In this document: piece after piece, positions 16,962 through 25,639 of the stretch | Position numbering within the stretch: the first letter of the stretch is position 1 | How the letters are laid out: every line of letters begins with the position of its first letter | IMG/VR virus record: IMGVR_UViG_3300035212_002004 | Location: 1 to 64,000 of that record | Source: a virus | DNA: 64,000 nucleotides | Direction: 5' to 3' (one strand) | Program-made: the position numbers and the translations under genes | The notes under the pieces: model-generated | What the model was told of the DNA's origin: nothing | The model's database searches: none | What the model saw: only the letters and a program-made list of their open reading frames with translations

Positions 16962-17684
16962 TTATTCAGAGAAAGCAACAAGATAATATTCTGATTTAAT
17001 TCCATCTTCTTCAAGTTGAATTTTCATTAAACCATCTTTGAAGATATATGCTTTACCCTTAGCATTTTTACTAACTGATACTATTTCTCTTAGATTAGTA
17101 GCACTAAATGGGATAGGTTTTATTTTATTTGTTATAGTACCTGGTTCAAAGAAATTTACTTTGTTTGAATAAGATGATTTTTCCCCTATAATAAAATTAA
17201 TAACGTCTTGACCTTGAAAATCAGTATCAAGACCAATTTCTAGTCTTGGTGGTTTATCAAGTGCATTATGGGCTTTAACTAATTTTTGACAAAATTCAAA
17301 ATTAATATCAAATTCTAAATCATGAGGTGGTAAGTTTGATATAACGCTTGGGTCTTGAATTAGACCTAAATCACTTAAGTTATAAACTAAATCAAATTGG
17401 TTATCGCTGATATTTAAACGTAAGAAATGATTACCTTGTTTAACAAGGTTAAGTTCAATATGCTCGTTGGTTATACCAAGTAGTTTAAGCAATTGTCCTG
17501 TATTGTAAATACCGATTTCACAGTCTTCTAATTCGATTGGTGCTGATATTTCACCAATACAATCTTTATTATCAGTGGCAAACTTAATGTGTACTTGTTT
17601 ATCTTGTACTTTAAGTTTTACTTGTGAAGTTAGTCCATTTAGATAGAAACTATCTATTGTTTGTACAAATAATTTTTTGTCCAT
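16962..17684 (-). CDS. 45: Sliding clamp, T4 gp45-like
   Basis: 240 aa, the size of gp45 (228 aa in T4). LYLN-type strands alternate through the sequence (KLFVQTIDSFYLNGLTSQVKLKVQD, NHFLRLNISDNQFDLVYNLSDLG) as in two-domain trimeric clamps. It lies between the polymerase C-terminal fragment (3 nt gap) and the clamp loader, the T4 order. It tethers the polymerase and, in T4, activates late transcription. Confidence 0.8.
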   Translation of the reverse strand: MDKKLFVQTIDSFYLNGLTSQVKLKVQDKQVHIKFATDNKDCIGEISAPIELEDCEIGIYNTGQLLKLLGITNEHIELNLVKQGNHFLRLNISDNQFDLVYNLSDLGLIQDPSVISNLPPHDLEFDINFEFCQKLVKAHNALDKPPRLEIGLDTDFQGQDVINFIIGEKSSYSNKVNFFEPGTITNKIKPIPFSATNLREIVSVSKNAKGKAYIFKDGLMKIQLEEDGIKSEYYLVAFSE

Positions 17685-17686
17685 GT

Positions 17687-18622
17687 TTATGAGAATGTGA
17701 AAAATTTATATATTAAGGGATTTGCTGGGGGTAATGACCATTCAAGATCATCATAAAATCCTTGTAGTTTATTTTGTAATATAGTTTGAAAACTCTTATC
17801 TCTATCAATATACTCATTAATAAAGTCTCTAATCTTATCAGGCATGTCAAATTCCATAAAAGCAATTGCTTCCATTTTATACGGATTATCTTTTAAATAA
17901 ACCCATTTTATTTTATCACCTTGTACAATTTGACTGTAGTCCTTATCTAAACTCCAAAATCTTAATAAGTCATTATAACAAGTGGCAGCTTTAACATTAG
18001 CACCTGCTCCTTTTTTAAGAATAGATAATATCTTGCCGGGTTTTGGGATAGATTCAACATAATCATTTAATACTTTAACTGATGTTGGATTTCCAATTAA
18101 ACAAAAATTTATATTAGGTGAAGTTGCTTCTGTTCTAAAATCTGATATTTGTTTATCTATAATAGACTGAGGTGTACCTTTAATTATTAGTTCTAATAGA
18201 TTTTGATAAAATATCCCGAAATATTTAGGGAAATTAGCTTTTTTAAATTCTAATCCTTTAATATCAAGTTCTTCTACAGCTCTACCTTCTTTCTTAGTAA
18301 TCCATTGAGCATATCTTCTTGTTGCTCTAAAATAAGCAGAACGAATAACAGCTTCGGTTTTCATTTCTAATCTGTGAGTTGAAACATTAAATGCCTCTTT
18401 AGCCAGCACATCATAGTGTTCAGTTATGATGTCTTGGTACTTAAGAGCTACTTTCTCTAATATATCATCTTTTTCTTGATCAGTTTTAGTTTCAAAATCA
18501 GGATAAAGATGTAATAGAAGAGGTTCAGCATTGAAATAATTAGAGTCTGTATCCACATAAGCACAAAAGTTGAAATCATCTTCATCACAAATCCACCATG
18601 GAGTATCTTCTAAATGTTTCAT
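17687..18622 (-). CDS. 43B: Family B DNA polymerase, C-terminal fragment (gp43B-like)
   Basis: 311 aa from the ATG at 18622; a longer frame starts at 18685 but overlaps the upstream ORF. The key motif is CAYVDTDSNYFN near residue 20, i.e. polymerase motif C (YxDTDS), with two metal-binding aspartates. Thumb-domain-like helices follow and the C-terminus is short and hydrophobic (PLIYKFFTFS), possibly the clamp-binding tail. The N-terminal exonuclease and motifs A/B are in the separate ORF 18887-20617. Together 576+311 aa equals a full T4 gp43. It needs to assemble with the other fragment to work. Confidence 0.88.
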   Translation of the reverse strand: MKHLEDTPWWICDEDDFNFCAYVDTDSNYFNAEPLLLHLYPDFETKTDQEKDDILEKVALKYQDIITEHYDVLAKEAFNVSTHRLEMKTEAVIRSAYFRATRRYAQWITKKEGRAVEELDIKGLEFKKANFPKYFGIFYQNLLELIIKGTPQSIIDKQISDFRTEATSPNINFCLIGNPTSVKVLNDYVESIPKPGKILSILKKGAGANVKAATCYNDLLRFWSLDKDYSQIVQGDKIKWVYLKDNPYKMEAIAFMEFDMPDKIRDFINEYIDRDKSFQTILQNKLQGFYDDLEWSLPPANPLIYKFFTFS

Positions 18623-18623
18623 A

Positions 18624-18887
18624 TTAAAATGTTCTTTCTCCTGGTACTGGTGGTAAATTAATGGGTCTGTTACCTCTTGAATCAATGTCTGTTCTTTCTT
18701 TAAGAATTATTTCAAAAGAGTTTCCATTAACTTTACATTTACCTCCTTGTTGTAACATTTTCTTAAAGAACTTTTCTTGTGAAGCATCCCAATTTTCAGA
18801 TAGTTCAATAACTAATTGTTTTTCAGCTTTAACTCCATTTAAGTTAATAGTAACCCCGTTTCTAATTGATTGTCCTTTTAATGCCAT
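18624..18887 (-). CDS. Small ORF between the two polymerase fragments, 87 aa
   Basis: MALKGQSIRNGVTINLNGVKAEKQLVIEL... has no similarity I recognise. It is not an obvious endonuclease: no HNH or GIY-YIG motif and no Cys. It starts one base inside the stop of the N-terminal fragment and ends 1 nt before the ATG of the C-terminal one. It could be a phage replication protein or the remnant of the element that split the gene. Confidence 0.65.
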   Translation of the reverse strand: MALKGQSIRNGVTINLNGVKAEKQLVIELSENWDASQEKFFKKMLQQGGKCKVNGNSFEIILKERTDIDSRGNRPINLPPVPGERTF

Positions 18888-20617
18888 TATATATCTAGTG
18901 TTATTTCGTTTCTAATTACTTTGTTCATGTGTCTATTAGCACATAATGCTGATTCTTGAATAATTCGTTGACCACTTAATGTAATGGCTTCTGATAGAAT
19001 TACATTACCATATCTAAATTTAGGTAAAGCTGTTGCTCCATATAAACTATTTAGTAAGATCTTCATAGTATATTGCATTAAATGATATTTTTCACCACCT
19101 ATAATATCACCAGCTTTATAAGCTTTCTTCATTAAGTTTTTATATAAAACTCTTTCATCAAACCATTTTGCTAATATAGTAGATAATACAGATGGATTAT
19201 CAGTTTGAAATATAACACCATTTGCTGAGATGGCCAAATTATATTGTAAGAGAAGTTTAACTAATTTTGAACTTGTCCAATCAATTTTATTGAATTTGTT
19301 TTGATTAGTAAACCATTCCATATTTCGGGGTTGATCATCAGTATCAGCTTGTAAATCATTTAGACCTAATCTATTGTTTCTATCATTAAAATCTAAAATT
19401 CTACCTACTAATGTTTCCTTACCAATGTTTAGAGACATAATAATTGAAGGGTATAGTGAAGTTAAATCCTCATCAAACATATAGCGATATAAACCTGCTT
19501 TAGGGCAGAACAAATAACCACCAGCATAATTCTTTTTAGAAACAAGATTTCTATCTCTTGAAGGTGGAACTATACCTTCTGATAAAAGGTAAGCTGAAAT
19601 CGCACCATCGTGAATTTTAGAGGATTGGTAAACATCATCATAATGAATTTTACCTTTATGTGCTAGGTTTTTAGTTAGACCAATATAATTGAATTTAGAA
19701 TCTAATGCTTTAAGAATTTCAACATCACGAAAGTTATATTCGATGAATTTTTCTTTATCAGTATTAAATAACCTATCTAAACTACCATTATACTCAATTT
19801 TACCTAATTTACAATATTTTTCACCTAAAGCATCTAATTTATAAGAGGGTTCATCAGACATTGAATATTTTTTATGTAAACGGATATAATCTAAAGAATA
19901 CATACCTTCAATTCTAATTGGTTGATCAGGATTGTATATAGTGTTTCCGTCTGAACCCTGAAATGATGGTTCTTTAACAGAACCTATTGGGGAGAATGAA
20001 TTAGCTTTACGTTCACCTAACTGATTGTAAATTCTCCAGTATAGGTAAGGTATATCGAAATAGTCACTATTATAACCAATTAAGATATCAGGTTGTACTT
20101 TGTTTAGATAATTTAACCATTTAGTTAGTAATTCTCTTTCGTTAGGAACAGAGATAATTTGTTTATTACCTATGGTTGTAGATTCAATTTTACCTTCTTT
20201 ATCTAAGATTAAGATATACCACTTATCTTCTTGTTTGTACCACCAAGCAATTGAAGTGACAGGTTTAGGTGCTCTTTTAATATAATCAGGTGTAAGAGCA
20301 CCCCCCATCTCAATCTCAATATCGAAAAATATTTCTTTGTGTGAAGTTGAAGGTTCATCATTAATACCGTATTTATCAATTAAGAATTTTTGATGAATAG
20401 GCATATCATGGTAATGAATAAATGGGTTATCACGTTCCCAATATGTAACCTTTTTTAGAGGTTCACCCTTTAAACTAACATGAGTTGAATCTTTTTCATA
20501 GCATTTTTCATAAGCATAATTTTGGAATTCATACTGTTCTACTCCATCATCTGTCCATAAAGTAATGTTATGGCGGTTTTTTCCTAAAGATGTGGTAACT
20601 ATGTTTTTATAACTCAT
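18887..20617 (-). CDS. 43A: Family B DNA polymerase, N-terminal fragment (gp43A-like)
   Basis: 576 aa. 3'-5' exonuclease motifs: Exo I EIFFDIEIEMG (about 96), Exo II ILIGYNSDYFDIPY (about 178), Exo III YNFRDVEILKAL (about 294). Polymerase motif A EDLTSLYPSIIMSLN (about 388) and motif B KILLNSLYGATALPKF (about 518). The frame ends at EITLDI, before motif C, at the palm position equivalent to NEYLNKV in T4 gp43. Split gp43 genes are known in some T4-like phages with a homing gene between the halves. Confidence 0.93.
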   Translation of the reverse strand: MSYKNIVTTSLGKNRHNITLWTDDGVEQYEFQNYAYEKCYEKDSTHVSLKGEPLKKVTYWERDNPFIHYHDMPIHQKFLIDKYGINDEPSTSHKEIFFDIEIEMGGALTPDYIKRAPKPVTSIAWWYKQEDKWYILILDKEGKIESTTIGNKQIISVPNERELLTKWLNYLNKVQPDILIGYNSDYFDIPYLYWRIYNQLGERKANSFSPIGSVKEPSFQGSDGNTIYNPDQPIRIEGMYSLDYIRLHKKYSMSDEPSYKLDALGEKYCKLGKIEYNGSLDRLFNTDKEKFIEYNFRDVEILKALDSKFNYIGLTKNLAHKGKIHYDDVYQSSKIHDGAISAYLLSEGIVPPSRDRNLVSKKNYAGGYLFCPKAGLYRYMFDEDLTSLYPSIIMSLNIGKETLVGRILDFNDRNNRLGLNDLQADTDDQPRNMEWFTNQNKFNKIDWTSSKLVKLLLQYNLAISANGVIFQTDNPSVLSTILAKWFDERVLYKNLMKKAYKAGDIIGGEKYHLMQYTMKILLNSLYGATALPKFRYGNVILSEAITLSGQRIIQESALCANRHMNKVIRNEITLDI

Positions 20618-20637
20618 TTATAACCTTTTTTATTTTA

Positions 20638-20949
20638 TTAAATACTAGTCTTTGGTTTTTTAGGATAATATTTCCTTTTTTTACTAGGTTTGGTAGGTTC
20701 TACTATTGTCTCTAAAGTTATTGTTGTTGACTCTGGTGTTGTTTTAGCAATTTCTACTACTTTTTCTAAAACCTCTGGTGTTATTTGTTGAGAGGTTGTT
20801 TTTGTTCTGTTGTCGGTCTCTTGTTGTATGTCTTGCACAGTTTTGTATAGATCCGACATAGGTAATTGACCTTTCTGTACTTGGTATGATACCGTTAGAG
20901 CTACCGCTACGATAGCTGCTATTAAAATAATTGATAATAAAATTGACAT
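20638..20949 (-). CDS. Single-pass membrane protein, 103 aa
   Basis: One N-terminal membrane segment (LLSIILIAAIVAVALTVSY, residues 3-21) then a Thr-rich helical stretch and a very basic tail (KPSKKRKYYPKKPKT). Probably inner membrane with the basic end in the cytoplasm. No family recognised. Located just upstream of the polymerase genes. Confidence 0.6.
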   Translation of the reverse strand: MSILLSIILIAAIVAVALTVSYQVQKGQLPMSDLYKTVQDIQQETDNRTKTTSQQITPEVLEKVVEIAKTTPESTTITLETIVEPTKPSKKRKYYPKKPKTSI

Positions 20950-20958
20950 ATAATTGAT

Positions 20959-21441
20959 TTAATTGTTAAAAAATTGTTTTAAATTTGGTCTGAAATAATT
21001 GATGTTTTTCATTACTTTTCTATCTCTACTTCTATAAACGATATAGTAGTTGCCAACTTTTTCATAATGACATTCTTCACCCTGTTCGCTCGATCTTTTA
21101 ATGACAGTTGCTTTAGCATCTTCTTCTGTTTTGCAAGCTTTCGACATATTTGAAGCTTGTACTTCTTGATATGCCGGCCATATCTTATCCTTAAGGCCAT
21201 GTAACATAGCACCGTTCCCAAGGGAAACATAAGTAATATCGCACAAAGCATCCAGAATCTCAACGATGTCTCCTCTTTCGCAAGCCTCTCTATATTCTTC
21301 AAGTTCTTCAAGGATGAAATTGTAGACAAACATCCATTCGTCTTTGGGGGGGATTGTTGGTTCATAATTGTTTGGTTTGCCCATTGTGGCATTAAATTCT
21401 TCTACCTCATCAATGAAAGGCACATTTGGTTTTGTAATCAT
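20959..21441 (-). CDS. MazG-like nucleotide pyrophosphohydrolase
   Basis: 160 aa all-alpha NTP-PPase pattern: FILEELEEYREACERGD (E-x-x-E metal site, about 47) followed by EILDALCDITYVSLG (D-x-x-D, about 66), as in MazG/PRA-PH proteins. Such phage enzymes trim non-canonical or excess (d)NTPs or lower ppGpp. The C-terminal part (HYEKVGNYYIVYRSRDRKV) is also typical of phage members. Part of the nucleotide gene run 20.9-27.4 kb. Confidence 0.85.
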   Translation of the reverse strand: MITKPNVPFIDEVEEFNATMGKPNNYEPTIPPKDEWMFVYNFILEELEEYREACERGDIVEILDALCDITYVSLGNGAMLHGLKDKIWPAYQEVQASNMSKACKTEEDAKATVIKRSSEQGEECHYEKVGNYYIVYRSRDRKVMKNINYFRPNLKQFFNN

Positions 21442-21450
21442 AACTTGTTT

Positions 21451-21831
21451 TTAAATTGTTTTTTTAACTGCTCCTATTAATATGTAATAGGGCCAGTCCG
21501 AATATAATAAATGTTCTTCAGTCATCAAAATTTTATCGCCAGGAATAAATGAAAATGATGTTCTTTGTTTAGTAGCATTTATTTGATGTATTACTTCATA
21601 TACACCCAACTCAGCTGCTGGGTAATCCGATGGATTATATAGGGGAGGGGAATTTGATTCATAAGGCATAACCCCATTTACCCATTCTTGTCTATCTCCA
21701 CAACCACAATCTTCTATACCTAAAGCTTCAGTTATTACTTCTACAGCTTTGGCTATACCAGTAGCATGAGTGAATTTAGCAATTGTATCTCCTAAACCTC
21801 TTGAAGGTTGAGTTGGATCAAAGTTTTCCAT
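21451..21831 (-). CDS. Conserved phage-type hypothetical protein, 126 aa
   Basis: Contains GDTIAKFTHATGIAKAVEVI and then CGCGDRQEWVN, a Cys-Gly cluster with an amphipathic helix that I associate with conserved phage proteins of unknown role. The C-terminal half is beta-rich (SFSFIPGDKILM). Lies 1 nt after the phosphoribosyltransferase gene. Confidence 0.6.
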   Translation of the reverse strand: MENFDPTQPSRGLGDTIAKFTHATGIAKAVEVITEALGIEDCGCGDRQEWVNGVMPYESNSPPLYNPSDYPAAELGVYEVIHQINATKQRTSFSFIPGDKILMTEEHLLYSDWPYYILIGAVKKTI

Positions 21832-21832
21832 T

Positions 21833-22231
21833 TTATTTTTTTAAGTAATCTTGTATAACTTCAGAATCTCTTCTTTCCCAAGGATAAATGACCCATTCAT
21901 TACCTTCATGTATGATGGCATAAATATCAGGTTTATAACAAGAAGTGTGGGGTTTGTAATGTAATACTGCTGTGTAACCTCCTATACAATTTTTTAATGT
22001 TACTCCCGAGTCACAAATGTCATCTACTACTAAAGTATTAGGCAACATCACGTCAGACCACGGTAAACCTAATCTATGTGATACCATCACGGCAGGTATA
22101 AGCCCGCCGCGTTTTAGCCCAAATACTGAATCAATATTGGGTTGTTTTGTAATGATTTTTTTGCATAGGGTATCAATTAAATCACTAGTATCATCCCAAC
22201 TTAAATAAATTTTGTTTCCTACTTTTAACAT
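21833..22231 (-). CDS. Phosphoribosyltransferase (type I PRTase)
   Basis: 132 aa. The PRPP-binding loop TLVVDDICDSGVTLKN (about 66-81) is unmistakable, and DSVFGLKRGGLIPAVMVSHRL holds the PPi loop. Size and layout resemble xanthine/guanine phosphoribosyltransferases. It could salvage a purine, or act on a deazapurine base given its position next to folE; the latter is a guess. Overlaps folE by one base. Confidence 0.88.
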   Translation of the reverse strand: MLKVGNKIYLSWDDTSDLIDTLCKKIITKQPNIDSVFGLKRGGLIPAVMVSHRLGLPWSDVMLPNTLVVDDICDSGVTLKNCIGGYTAVLHYKPHTSCYKPDIYAIIHEGNEWVIYPWERRDSEVIQDYLKK

Positions 22232-22926
22232 TATACTGGGTGATTGCCGTTATTAATTTTAATTGAATCGAAGAATTCTTCACGAGCTAAATTTCCATTT
22301 TCCATAAATACACCATTTGCTTTAGTTGTTATCATAGATGCTCCGTTATGTCTAACTCCTCTACATGAAACACAATTGTGAGTACCTACTACAGTTACGA
22401 TTACACCTCTATTGTTTTCACAAATTTTATCTACTGCATTGTGAATAGCGGATGTTAGTTGTTCTTGTATTGCTCCTCTTCTACCAAACAATTCAACAAT
22501 TCTGTTTAGTTTAGATAAACCAATTACTCTACCATTTTCACCTACTACATAACCTATATGAACTACTCCTCCAATTGTTTGGTGGTGATGTGAACACATT
22601 GAAGTTAATGGAATATTTCTTTCGATTACAATACCATCGTAACCATCAGAAGGGAATGAAGTGATTTCAGACATTGGAGTGTATCTACCTTTCCATAAGT
22701 CATTAACGTAGGCTTTAGCTACACGTCTTGGTGTATCAGCACTGTTTGGATCATTTTTCCAATCGCAACCTAATGCATCTAAAAATTGACCATAGGCTTC
22801 AGCAGCATCATCAATCATAGATGATTTTTCTTTTTCAGTAAGTGGGAAACCTGGTGCAATACCGTTTGCATAACCTACAGGAACGATTTCTAAATCGTTA
22901 TGGATTTTTTTTCTGTTTTCTGTCAT
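22231..22926 (-). CDS. folE: GTP cyclohydrolase I
   Basis: 231 aa. Zinc ligands are present in ITSMCSHHHQTIGG (about 114) and HNCVSCRGV (about 185). It converts GTP to dihydroneopterin triphosphate, the first step of both folate and 7-deazaguanine synthesis. With QueD, QueE and QueC in this window it makes the preQ0 route. Overlaps the small upstream ORF by 29 nt. Confidence 0.95.
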   Translation of the reverse strand: MTENRKKIHNDLEIVPVGYANGIAPGFPLTEKEKSSMIDDAAEAYGQFLDALGCDWKNDPNSADTPRRVAKAYVNDLWKGRYTPMSEITSFPSDGYDGIVIERNIPLTSMCSHHHQTIGGVVHIGYVVGENGRVIGLSKLNRIVELFGRRGAIQEQLTSAIHNAVDKICENNRGVIVTVVGTHNCVSCRGVRHNGASMITTKANGVFMENGNLAREEFFDSIKINNGNHPV

Positions 22927-23104
22927 AAGAATAAATTGTTTTTTTATCTTTACTTGTAAATTTATATCCGTCTAATGTAATAAAGTCTAATTCAAGATCC
23001 AAATCTTCTACATAATATTGTACTTTAAAACTGCCAATTCTTTCATTGCAGTATAACCACCATAAGGTGTTAAGTATTTCAAAATGGTTTGGTTGCACTT
23101 TCAT
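22898..23104 (-). CDS. Hypothetical protein, 68 aa
   Basis: MKVQPNHFEILNTLWWLYCNERIG... small protein with a charged C-terminus. No family recognised. Start overlaps the queE stop by one base and its end overlaps folE, so it is translated between the two pathway genes. Confidence 0.5.
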   Translation of the reverse strand: MKVQPNHFEILNTLWWLYCNERIGSFKVQYYVEDLDLELDFITLDGYKFTSKDKKTIYSYDRKQKKNP

Positions 23105-23940
23105 TACACAAATCTATTTTTACCAAACATCATTATATGTAATCTAGGAGCAAATCTCCAACCTCTTTTTAATGCTTGTTCTGCAATCCACCCTGTTCTA
23201 CTATTAAGAGTATTTACATCTACTCCTTCTGGCATTAGGCATATATCTGAAGGTTCCCAACCGGTTAATTGGTTTAATATTTGTTCTATTTCTATAATAT
23301 CTTGATCTGTAGCTATAACAAACTTTAATTGAAAGTCAGTTAAATACTTTTTACTTCCATCAATATAAGATTGAATTACGGGAATATTAATTCTCAACTT
23401 TTCATGTTTAGTAGCCCATTTTTCACTATACTCAATTCCGGTTTCTACAAGATTAGCTTGATGAGGAGTTGAAGTTGATAATTTAGGTGACATTGAAACT
23501 AAATCTGTATGTTGAGATATTTTATCACTAAATATAGTTGCATTTGTTTCAATTGTTGTATGATAACCTAATGTTTGTAATTTTTCTAATAGTTCTTCTA
23601 ATGCCTCGGTTTGCATTGTAGGTTCTCCTCCTGAAATAACTATATGTTTAATTCTTTGTGATAATGTATTCTCTACAACTACTTGAATAATATCATCAAT
23701 AGTCATAGGATTTTTTTCGGGTTTATGGGAAGAATATGGTGTATCACAAGGTGATCCTTTTCCGTCTAATCCAATCCATGCACATCTTAAATTACATGCA
23801 GATGTTCTAATGAATAGACAGGCAGTTCCTGTTAATTTTCCTTCTCCTTGAAAGGTACCTGAGTATTTGAATCCGGTTGAATCTTCTATAAGATTTTCTT
23901 TTATGGGAAAAATTCCCCCATTTACTAAATTTAGTTTCAT
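23104..23940 (-). CDS. queE: 7-carboxy-7-deazaguanine synthase, radical SAM
   Basis: 278 aa. SGTFQGEGKLTGTACLFIRTSACNLRC holds the first two cluster cysteines; the third is in SPCDTPYS. The usual QueE text is C-x3-C-x2-C-DT; here 11 residues separate the second and third Cys, an insertion in the cluster loop. ISGGEPTMQ (about 99) is the SAM-binding GGEP motif. It converts carboxy-tetrahydropterin to 7-carboxy-7-deazaguanine. Operon with folE. Confidence 0.9.
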   Translation of the reverse strand: MKLNLVNGGIFPIKENLIEDSTGFKYSGTFQGEGKLTGTACLFIRTSACNLRCAWIGLDGKGSPCDTPYSSHKPEKNPMTIDDIIQVVVENTLSQRIKHIVISGGEPTMQTEALEELLEKLQTLGYHTTIETNATIFSDKISQHTDLVSMSPKLSTSTPHQANLVETGIEYSEKWATKHEKLRINIPVIQSYIDGSKKYLTDFQLKFVIATDQDIIEIEQILNQLTGWEPSDICLMPEGVDVNTLNSRTGWIAEQALKRGWRFAPRLHIMMFGKNRFV

Positions 23941-23957
23941 GTAAAACTTTTTAATTA

Positions 23958-24338
23958 TTAAATTTTTAATTTTAAATATTCCTTAAAGGTGTTAACAATT
24001 TTGTTCCTTTCCAAATAGTGAAATTCCATATGACAGTTTCTGCAAATCATTACACATTTTCTAATTTCATCTTTAATAAGTTTTATACCATAAGCATTAA
24101 ATTGAAGATTAGTTACATCTTTATACTTAGTACTTGGATCTAAATGATGAAATTCTAGTAAATATGGTTTATGAGATAACTCACACTTAACACATTTACA
24201 CATTTTTTTATATCGTTGAATGAATTCTTTATTTCTTTTTTCAAATTCTTTTTTCTTTGATTTATTTGTAGCTTTATATTTATTTTCATAATACCAAGCT
24301 CTATACTCAGCAGTACCACTTTTAGGTTTTGTTTCCAT
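23958..24338 (-). CDS. HNH homing endonuclease, 126 aa
   Basis: Lys-rich helical N-terminus, then CKCVKCELSHKPYLLEFHHLDPSTKYKD and CRNCHMEFHY: two CxxC knuckles around an HH-x-DP centre. It is a paralogue of the ORF at 51806-52237 (same KKxCxCxKC, FHHLDP and CRNCHxxFHY blocks). Inserted between queE and a small gene next to queD, i.e. in the pathway operon; class B octamer 13 nt before its ATG. Confidence 0.88.
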   Translation of the reverse strand: METKPKSGTAEYRAWYYENKYKATNKSKKKEFEKRNKEFIQRYKKMCKCVKCELSHKPYLLEFHHLDPSTKYKDVTNLQFNAYGIKLIKDEIRKCVMICRNCHMEFHYLERNKIVNTFKEYLKLKI

Positions 24339-24351
24339 ATATTATTTTACT

Positions 24352-24359
24352 ATAAATAT
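24352..24359 (-). promoter_or_regulatory. Class B octamer ATATTTAT before HNH gene
   Basis: CAATATTTATAG on the minus strand, 13 nt upstream of the ATG at 24338. Confidence 0.5.
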
Positions 24360-24388
24360 TGGAGGGCTTCATTAAAATGGTATTCTTT

Positions 24389-24625
24389 TCATTTGCTTAT
24401 TTTTTTATTTATTTCATCTCTAGCAAATAGAGATATAAACTCAGGTGTTGTTCTTCCTTCCGGTACTAGTATTTCTGTTAGAGGAGCTGCTATTGAAGTG
24501 TCCCCTGGATGTATTATTAAAATTTCTTCATCCATGTCAAAAGTTGTTAGAAACTGTATTACCTGTCTTATGGTTAGTGGTTTTCTTTCATCTTGGTTAA
24601 GTAGTAGTTTCATATTACTCTCCAT
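24389..24625 (-). CDS. Hypothetical protein, 78 aa
   Basis: Small acidic/mixed protein with MDEEILIIHPGDTSIAAPLTEILVP. No family recognised. It overlaps the end of queD by 11 nt, and an internal Met at codon 5 is an alternative start. Confidence 0.55.
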   Translation of the reverse strand: MESNMKLLLNQDERKPLTIRQVIQFLTTFDMDEEILIIHPGDTSIAAPLTEILVPEGRTTPEFISLFARDEINKKISK

Positions 24626-25076
24626 ATATTGCTGTGTTTTTATTATGTTCCATAAACTCTACACTCACTACTCTAACTCTATTATTTGTTTCTTCGAGTA
24701 CAAATGTATTTACTTTCTCGTAAATGTATTTTGCAAATTGTTCTGCTCCTGTAGCTGGGATTATTCTTAGTTGGATAAGTCCTTTATTCTGCATTTCTCT
24801 GAAGAGTTCAAGAGATGGATCATCCATAGCTATGATTGTGGTATGATCAAACATATAGTCCATCCATGCTTTTGGATTCATTCCTCCAATAGTGTTCTTA
24901 GCTCTTTTCATTCCTCCAAAGTCCCATACCCAGTTTCTTTCGTCTAGGTCTCCTTCGAAGATAATCTTGAAAGAAATACCATACCCATGCAGGAACCTAC
25001 AATGTGTTTCATCTGCTCTCCATTGACGAAATACTGTTGAGTATCCATCAAATACTTTTGTTGATTGAAATTTCAT
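24615..25076 (-). CDS. queD: QueD-like 6-carboxy-tetrahydropterin synthase
   Basis: 153 aa. ETHCRFLHGYGISFKIIFEGDLDERNWVWDFGGMK aligns with the QueD core CGRLHGHSF...GWIIDF, keeping the catalytic Cys, and DHTTII matches DHxxLN. Two usual zinc ligands look changed: HGH reads HGY, and the N-terminal AAH site reads DGYS. So the fold is clear but metal binding is uncertain. It would turn dihydroneopterin triphosphate into carboxy-tetrahydropterin. Confidence 0.8.
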   Translation of the reverse strand: MKFQSTKVFDGYSTVFRQWRADETHCRFLHGYGISFKIIFEGDLDERNWVWDFGGMKRAKNTIGGMNPKAWMDYMFDHTTIIAMDDPSLELFREMQNKGLIQLRIIPATGAEQFAKYIYEKVNTFVLEETNNRVRVVSVEFMEHNKNTAIYGE

Positions 25077-25077
25077 A

Positions 25078-25176
25078 TTAAAATATTAAGTTGTAAATTA
25101 TTGTCCATAATACTATTGTAACTGCTCCTATACTAGTCCATAAAAGAGGTTTAACATAATCTGTTTTTCGTTTCAT
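25078..25176 (-). CDS. Membrane microprotein, 32 aa
   Basis: Hand-found frame: basic start MKRKTDYVKPLL then one hydrophobic span (WTSIGAVTIVLWTIIYNLIF). The stop lies one base before the queD ATG (TAATATG), the same coupling used by real genes here, and a class A promoter is 18 nt upstream. Function unknown. Confidence 0.6.
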   Translation of the reverse strand: MKRKTDYVKPLLWTSIGAVTIVLWTIIYNLIF

Positions 25177-25193
25177 TGTTATATGTTTTTATT

Positions 25194-25225
25194 TTAATAT
25201 ACGGACTTTATTTTGTTATTCCAAA
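25194..25225 (-). promoter_or_regulatory. Class A promoter for the queD operon
   Basis: TTTG, 20 nt, TATATTAA on the minus strand. It would transcribe the 32-aa microprotein, queD and the genes downstream. Confidence 0.7.
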
Positions 25226-25419
25226 CTTTTCTTAACAAATTCATCTCTATTTACAATTACATTAATTATACTTGGTAATTCACCTTGTGGACATCCTGCT
25301 GGTATTCTCTCCATTAGCTGTTTGTATGTATCATCGCCAACTATTCCATCAATAGTGTATTCTGTTTTAGTTCCATTTTCATATATTGCAATTGAATATG
25401 TCTCTAGCTTACTTTCCAT
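25216..25419 (-). CDS. Hypothetical protein, 67 aa
   Basis: MESKLETYSIAIYENGTKTEY... mixed protein with a probable beta hairpin then helices. No family recognised. It overlaps the upstream ORF by 11 nt; the class A promoter of queD lies in its 3' end. Confidence 0.55.
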   Translation of the reverse strand: MESKLETYSIAIYENGTKTEYTIDGIVGDDTYKQLMERIPAGCPQGELPSIINVIVNRDEFVKKSLE

Positions 25420-25639
25420 CTCCTAAATGTTTTTTTATTTGTTCGTCCCATTCTTCATTTATTTTATCTAAAGCATCTGCAATACCTCTTAGGGCATATG
25501 AACTCCAGTACCCTGATGTTTCTGTTGTGTAGTATCCGTAGTATCCATCATCCTGCATGATAAACTTTCCTATTACCTTTGTATTGAAATAGACTAAGTG
25601 AACTCCGTTTGTAACGTAAGATAGGTGTATCATTTCCAT
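25409..25639 (-). CDS. Hypothetical protein, 76 aa
   Basis: Start chosen at MEMIHLSYV, which overlaps the stop of the membrane gene by a few bases, rather than the longer frame running into it. Tyr-rich beta strands (DDGYYGYYTTETSGYWSSY) then a charged helix. Resembles small phage proteins with a DUF-type fold; not identified. Confidence 0.55.
   Translation of the reverse strand: MEMIHLSYVTNGVHLVYFNTKVIGKFIMQDDGYYGYYTTETSGYWSSYALRGIADALDKINEEWDEQIKKHLGDGK

Noticed and set aside
18624-18887. 87-aa ORF as a homing endonuclease
   Set aside because: No HNH, GIY-YIG, LAGLIDADG or PD-(D/E)XK motif and no zinc knuckles.
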